Source: DASUXA01 sp036378155
GTDB lineage: Bacteria > Actinomycetota > Actinomycetes > Mycobacteriales > Micromonosporaceae
Direction of reading: 5' to 3'
Length of the DNA: 64,000 nt
Assembly (NCBI GenBank): GCA_036378155.1
Contig: DASUXA010000060.1
Coordinates: 1 to 64,000, forward strand
Positions 60,089 through 64,000 of this stretch are shown here, piece after piece; within the stretch, counting starts at the first letter, position 1, and every line of letters starts with the position of its first letter. A program made the position numbers and the translations under genes. The notes beneath the pieces are model-generated. The model ran no database searches. It worked only from the letters and a program-made list of their open reading frames with translations, and was not told the origin of the DNA.

Positions 60089-61267
60089 TCAAGCGAGGCC
60101 GAGCACGAGGGGGAACTCAGGTCTTCCACCCAGCACGAAGGCGCCGGCCGACTGAATGATCTGGTCGTTCGCGATGATGTGCCTCGCCATGGTGTTGACG
60201 TCGCGCAGCCAGATGTCGAGAGGGCTGGGCTTGTATATCGACTCCGTGCCGACCAGCTCGCACAGTCGGGATACGATCCGCTGGGCGGCCCGGAAGGAAT
60301 GGGTACGAGCCAGCGTGACGCCGATCCTGGCGTCGGGCGTCATTTCCACGAAGTGGTTACGGTCCAGCGCGTCCCACAGGTTCTTCAACGTTTCGACCAC
60401 CGCGGCGCGCGCGACGACGTATTCCATCTCGCATTCGCCCAGGATGTACTGCGCGCGGTAGTTGTCCGCCCACCGTTGACGGGTAGCCGCGATCACCTTG
60501 TGTTCGGCGACGCTACGCACGTAGTCCAGGGCAGCGCGGGCCAGTCCCAGCGGTACGCCCGGCATGATCCGCACCAGCGCCTCGGGTTCGGCGAGCTTTC
60601 CGGTACCGCTCTTGGGTTCGCTGAAGACGAACGAATGGTGTTCCGGAATGAACAGGTCCTCGACCGCGTAGTCGTTGCTTCCGCTGCCGCGCAGACCGGT
60701 GGTGTCCCAGGTGTCGAACACGGTGACCTGGTCGCGCCGCATGAAGAACAGCCGCGCCACCGGCTGCCCGTCGCCGGTCGTCTCCAGCTCCCCGCCGGAG
60801 GTGACGAAGGCGCCGCCGACGACCAGGTCGGCGTGGGTGATGGCGCTGCCGAACTTCCATCGTCCGGTGAGCCGGTAACCGCCGGGGACACGCTCCGCCC
60901 GACCGGCGGGAAAGATCAGCCCCGCCGTGATCAGGTCGGGCGTCGGCATCAGTTCCGCGACCGCCTGTTTGTCGAGGTACCCCGCGAAGATGCCGGTCGC
61001 GGCGCCGATCATCGCGCACCAGCCGGTCGCGGCGTCGCCGTACGAGATCGCTTCGACGATCTCCATCTGCTCGAGCGAGGTGAGACCGGGTCCGCCGAGT
61101 TCGGCGCTGAACCCCATCCGGTAGACGCCGATCGAACGCAGCCGTTCGACGATGTCCCTCGGGATCTCCCGGCTCGCGTCGATCTCGCTGCGGCGCTCGG
61201 CCAGTTCGGGTGCCATGGACCTGACGGCGGCCAGCAGGGAAGCCGCCGTGATCGCTTCCGTTGTCAT
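60089..61267 (-). CDS. acyl-CoA dehydrogenase-like flavoprotein (group D monooxygenase type)
   Basis: A 392-aa protein of the acyl-CoA dehydrogenase fold: GVYRMGFSAELGGPGL, DAATGWCAMIGAATG, RLTGRWKFGSAITHADLVVGG, WDTTGLRGSGSNDY, and a helical C-terminal half. The pattern GRWxFxSGxxHA with W/S in place of the dehydrogenase Glu is typical of two-component flavin monooxygenases (HsaA, IacA-like). Inside the isonitrile operon it may hydroxylate the ring or nitrogen. Its flavin reductase is not in the window. Confidence 0.87.
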   Translation of the reverse strand: MTTEAITAASLLAAVRSMAPELAERRSEIDASREIPRDIVERLRSIGVYRMGFSAELGGPGLTSLEQMEIVEAISYGDAATGWCAMIGAATGIFAGYLDKQAVAELMPTPDLITAGLIFPAGRAERVPGGYRLTGRWKFGSAITHADLVVGGAFVTSGGELETTGDGQPVARLFFMRRDQVTVFDTWDTTGLRGSGSNDYAVEDLFIPEHHSFVFSEPKSGTGKLAEPEALVRIMPGVPLGLARAALDYVRSVAEHKVIAATRQRWADNYRAQYILGECEMEYVVARAAVVETLKNLWDALDRNHFVEMTPDARIGVTLARTHSFRAAQRIVSRLCELVGTESIYKPSPLDIWLRDVNTMARHIIANDQIIQSAGAFVLGGRPEFPLVLGLA

Positions 61268-61277
61268 CGCTTGAGTC

Positions 61278-62081
61278 CTATCCGAGCGAAGGTTCGAACT
61301 GGTTCTGCGCGAGCAACGCGATGGCGGAGGTGGTCTGCTCCGGTCCCAGTGCCGAGTAGCCGCCGTCCACCGCCCATTCCGCGCCGGTGACGAAGCTCGC
61401 CTTCGGCGAACAGAGAAAGGCGACCACCTCGCCGACCTCGCGGGCGTCGCACAGCCGTCCGAGCATGTGGAATCGCGACGCCACCGCTTCGGTGCGCGCC
61501 CGGTCCCCGCCGGTGATCTCGTTCATCACCCGCGACCACGTCCAGCCCGGCGACACGCTGTTCACCCGGATACCGTCGGGTGCGTACGCCAATGCCAGAC
61601 TTCGGGTGAGTTGCAGAATTCCCGCTTTGCTGACCGGGTACTGCAGTCGGCCCGCCTGAGCGACGTGACCGCTGCTGGATGTGAAGTTGACGATGGCGCC
61701 GCCGTCGCGTAGGTGCGGACGTGCCGCCGCGCACATCTGGGCGGTACCGATGACATTCGTGTTCAGCACATCGAGCCATTGCGCCCGGATGTCCCCGTGC
61801 GGATCGTCGTCGCCGTAGACACACGCGATATTCACCAGAGCGTCGATCCGACCGTTCTTCTCGACCGCGCCGTCCACGAACCGCTGGATGGACGCGTCGT
61901 CGCGTATGTCGAGCGGAACGAAATCGGCGCGGTCGCCCACCTCCTGTGCCGCTCGGCGACCGCCAGCCTCGTCGATGTCGCCGAGCACGATGTTTGCCGA
62001 GTAGCTGGAGAACACCTTTGCGACCTCGGTACCGATAATCGTCGCCGCGCCGGTTATCAGCACCGTTCTACCGTCGAGCAC
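61278..62081 (-). CDS. short-chain dehydrogenase/reductase (isonitrile operon)
   Basis: A 267-aa classical SDR: ITGAATIIGTEVAK cofactor loop (the usual GxG Gly is replaced by Ile-Ile-Gly), VNIACVYG in place of NNAG, Ser in FTSSSG, YPVSKAG (YxxxK) and SPGW. GTG start with GGGGAG. First gene of the leftward operon. It may act on an alcohol or ketone intermediate. Confidence 0.88.
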   Translation of the reverse strand: MLDGRTVLITGAATIIGTEVAKVFSSYSANIVLGDIDEAGGRRAAQEVGDRADFVPLDIRDDASIQRFVDGAVEKNGRIDALVNIACVYGDDDPHGDIRAQWLDVLNTNVIGTAQMCAAARPHLRDGGAIVNFTSSSGHVAQAGRLQYPVSKAGILQLTRSLALAYAPDGIRVNSVSPGWTWSRVMNEITGGDRARTEAVASRFHMLGRLCDAREVGEVVAFLCSPKASFVTGAEWAVDGGYSALGPEQTTSAIALLAQNQFEPSLG

Positions 62082-62628
62082 GACAGGCTCCCCTCAACTC
62101 TGCCGTCAGCGGATGATCGCACGCCGGAAAAGCTCCATCATGAACTGCATCGGCGTACGTGAATAATCTTGCCCAAATAACAGCGTCGCGCGGCAGTCGC
62201 CTGAACCGGCGACGGTCGGGCGGCGTCAGCGCGCCGAGCTGGGGTTGTTCGAGGTGGACGGTTTCAGGGACATTGACATTTGTCTCTGTGACACGCTATC
62301 GCGGACCCCCGGGTACGCCCCCGCGATCGAGGGTCGGCATCTTACCGGCAGGCGACCCGGCCCGCCGCCGCCCGCCGTGGACGTCCCACCGCGTCCCGCC
62401 GTACCCCGAGCGCTCGGCGCAGGACCGCTTGGCGCGACGCACCGAGTCACGGCGCGCCGCGCCGTGGACCACGGCGAGCGTGCGAGTCTGGGTCCCAAAT
62501 GGACAGATGGAAGATCTTGACGCTGCGGCGGAGATCGGGACAGCATGGGTGAGTCGACTGGAACCTGACTGTTTGGAGCCCGTCCGCTCATAGCCGACCA
62601 GCAAAAGGTGATCGAATCGGGAGGAAAG
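62082..62628. other. divergent gene-free region
   Basis: About 547 bp between the isonitrile operon (leftward) and the sugar transporter operon (rightward). A TTGACA hexamer at 62273-62278 with TATCGC 18 bp on (62297-62302) is a possible rightward promoter; AGGGACA...TGTCTCT overlaps it as an imperfect inverted repeat. An AT-rich patch near 62150-62180 may hold the leftward promoter. Frames across it lack RBS and coding bias. Confidence 0.4.
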
Positions 62629-63882
62629 TTGGGGAAGTACCTGCGCGGCGCGGTCCCCGTGATCGTCGCCGCCTTCGCGCTCACCGCCTGCGGGTTCAGC
62701 GGCGGGAGCGGCAACTCCGGCGGCGGAGACGGAACGCAGACCATCTCGATGCTCGTACCGAGTTACAGCGACGCGACGAAGTCCATTTGGGAAGGACTGA
62801 TCAACGACTTCGAGGCGCAGAACCCGAAGATCAAGGTGTCGCTGGAAATCCAGTCCTGGGACAACATCAACGACGTCGTGCGCACCAAGGTCCAGGCGAA
62901 CAAGGCTCCGGACATCCTCAACATCGACGCGTACGCGGGCTTCGCCAAGGACGGCCTGCTCTACCCCGCCGACCAGATCGCCTCCCCCTCGACCATCGCC
63001 GACTTCCAGGACTCGTTCAAGCAGAACGCCTCCCTCGACGGCACCCAGTACGGGCTGCCGCTGATCGCCTCCACCCGCGCGCTGTTCTACAACAAGGACC
63101 TGTTCGGCAAGGCGGGCATCGCCGCGCCGCCGAAGACCTGGGACGAACTGCTCGCCGACGCCACCCGGATCTCCGCGCTCGGCGGCGGCGTGTACGGGTA
63201 CGGCATGCCGCTCGGCAAGGAGGAGGCCCAGGCGGAGACGTCGATCTGGACGTTCGGCAACGGCGGCAGCTGGACCGACGGCAAGAAGATCACTGTGAAC
63301 ACGGCACAGAACACCGAAGCCGTGGCGTACATGAAGAAGGTCATCGACGCGAAGGCGACCGAACCCAACCCGGGAGCGACCGACCGGACGCCGCTGATCA
63401 ACGTGTTCATCCAAGGCAAGATCGGCATGATCGAGGCGCTGCCGCCGACCATCGGACAGATCGAGCAGAAGAACCCGGCGCTGACGTACGCCGTCGCTCC
63501 GATTCCGACCAAGGACGGCAGCCCGGTGACGCTCGGCGTCGCCGACCATCTCATGGTGTTCAAGAACGGCGGCGACGCCGCGAAGAGGGAAGCCGACAAA
63601 AAGTTCATCGACTTCTTCTTCAAAGTGGACAACTACCTGAAGTTCGTCGACAAGGAAGGCTTCCTGCCCACGACCAAATCCGGGGCGGAGAAGACGACGA
63701 ACAAGGACACGTTCCAGACCTTCCTGGCAGGGTTGCCGGACGCGAAGTTCTACCCGAGCAACAACGGCGCATGGCAGGCGACCCAGGGCGCCATCCAATC
63801 CCTCATCGGGCTGATCGCCCAGGGCAAGAGCCCCGACGACGTGCTCAAGCAGATCCAGGCCAAGGCGGACGCCGCCGGCTGA
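62629..63882 (+). CDS. sugar ABC transporter substrate-binding lipoprotein
   Basis: A 417-aa (from TTG 62629; 424 aa from GTG 62608) extracellular solute-binding protein, family 1. Signal: GKYLRGAVPVIVAAFALTAC with lipobox LTAC, then a Gly/Ser tether. The body has TISMLVPSYSDATKSIWEGLINDFEAQNP, PDILNIDAYAGFAKDGLL, LPLIASTRALFYNKDLF, and IQGKIGMIEALPP, all usual for oligosaccharide binders. TTG is chosen because GGGAGG precedes it. A stem-loop follows, then probably a permease gene. Confidence 0.9.
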   Translation: MGKYLRGAVPVIVAAFALTACGFSGGSGNSGGGDGTQTISMLVPSYSDATKSIWEGLINDFEAQNPKIKVSLEIQSWDNINDVVRTKVQANKAPDILNIDAYAGFAKDGLLYPADQIASPSTIADFQDSFKQNASLDGTQYGLPLIASTRALFYNKDLFGKAGIAAPPKTWDELLADATRISALGGGVYGYGMPLGKEEAQAETSIWTFGNGGSWTDGKKITVNTAQNTEAVAYMKKVIDAKATEPNPGATDRTPLINVFIQGKIGMIEALPPTIGQIEQKNPALTYAVAPIPTKDGSPVTLGVADHLMVFKNGGDAAKREADKKFIDFFFKVDNYLKFVDKEGFLPTTKSGAEKTTNKDTFQTFLAGLPDAKFYPSNNGAWQATQGAIQSLIGLIAQGKSPDDVLKQIQAKADAAG

Positions 63883-63890
63883 CCGCTCGC

Positions 63891-63926
63891 CCGGCCGCCG
63901 GCGGCGATCTCGCCGCCGGCGGCCGG
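63891..63926 (+). terminator. intercistronic stem-loop after the binding-protein gene
   Basis: A perfect 17-bp GC-rich stem (CCGGCCGCCGGCGGCGA and complement) with a TC centre, 8 bp after the stop. In sugar ABC operons such hairpins protect the binding-protein mRNA or partly terminate, so that the binding protein is made in excess over the permeases. Confidence 0.8.
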
Positions 63927-63987
63927 TTGCTGCGACGCCGTCCCTCGTACCACACTCGCGCACGTCCAGCGCCGCACCGGAGGAGCG

Positions 63988-64000
63988 ATGACCGCTACCC
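63988..64000 (+). CDS. start of next transporter gene (partial)
   Basis: An ATG with GGAGG 4 nt upstream begins MTAT and runs off the window. By operon logic it should be a sugar ABC permease, but only four codons are visible. Confidence 0.4.

Noticed and set aside
62159..62593. A 144-codon plus-strand frame before the sugar transporter
   Set aside because: Low coding bias, no RBS, no resemblance; it lies in the divergent promoter region.

Overview
The window comes from a high-GC actinobacterium: strong G/C third positions, GTG/TTG starts with GGAGG-type ribosome binding sites, cytochrome P450s, TetR, LuxR and XRE regulators, and FtsX/ABC exporters. Frequent GGTACC/GTAC words and the mix of families look Micromonosporaceae-like, but that is only an impression. 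Most of the window is specialised metabolism and accessory DNA, not core genome.

1-3.8 kb: the tail of a VOC-family gene, then a large secreted multidomain cellulase (GH6-GH5-Fn3-CBM3) with a near-perfect CebR/CelR-type operator in front of it.

3.8-38 kb: a large ribosomal-peptide (RiPP) locus. Leftward operons encode three abutting precursor units (two full precursors ending in a CACGAW-SGS core and one that has lost its leader), a SPASM radical SAM enzyme, a PqqD-like recognition protein, an FAD monooxygenase, an S9 peptidase and a P450. Further on are an XRE/NB-ARC regulator with two small coupled genes, a YcaO-TfuA pair (the thioamide-forming pair) and an ABC-2 exporter. The rightward operon starts with an ATP-grasp enzyme carrying the graspetide-type NPxGxWLW motif. 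It continues with a LuxR-type HTH protein, a small protein homologous to the precursor leaders but lacking the core, a class III cyclase/AAA regulator, a subtilisin-like protease without a signal peptide, a GAF protein, a P450, an O-methyltransferase, an ATP-grasp enzyme and its catalytically eroded paralogue. It ends with two FtsX-like permeases of over 1,000 residues and their ATPases. One locus therefore holds radical SAM, YcaO/TfuA and ATP-grasp chemistry; this is the strongest candidate for an undescribed system.

38-50.9 kb: mixed accessory genes: secreted proteins, a lipoprotein, two TenA-like proteins, DinB, ChaB, XRE, SnoaL-like and TetR proteins, an NAD(P)-binding protein beside a palindromic operator, a secreted endonuclease/phosphatase-fold protein and a large FAD/Fe-S D-2-hydroxyacid dehydrogenase.

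50.9-51.6 kb: a 750-bp gene-free stretch with two tRNA half-gene fragments in 3'-then-5' order and two long palindromes, probably debris of a recombination or insertion site.

51.6-56.3 kb: an operon of P450, short-chain dehydrogenase, Baeyer-Villiger-type monooxygenase and a TetR regulator fused to an IS5-type transposase N-terminal domain, behind a perfect operator-like palindrome.

56.3-62.1 kb: a leftward isonitrile operon: short-chain dehydrogenase, acyl-CoA-dehydrogenase-like flavoprotein, isonitrile synthase (PvcA/IsnA family), Fe(II)/2-oxoglutarate oxygenase (PvcB/IsnB type) and a flavin-dependent halogenase. The expected product is a halogenated isonitrile of an aromatic amino acid.

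62.6-64 kb: the start of a sugar ABC importer operon (substrate-binding lipoprotein, stem-loop, start of the next gene).
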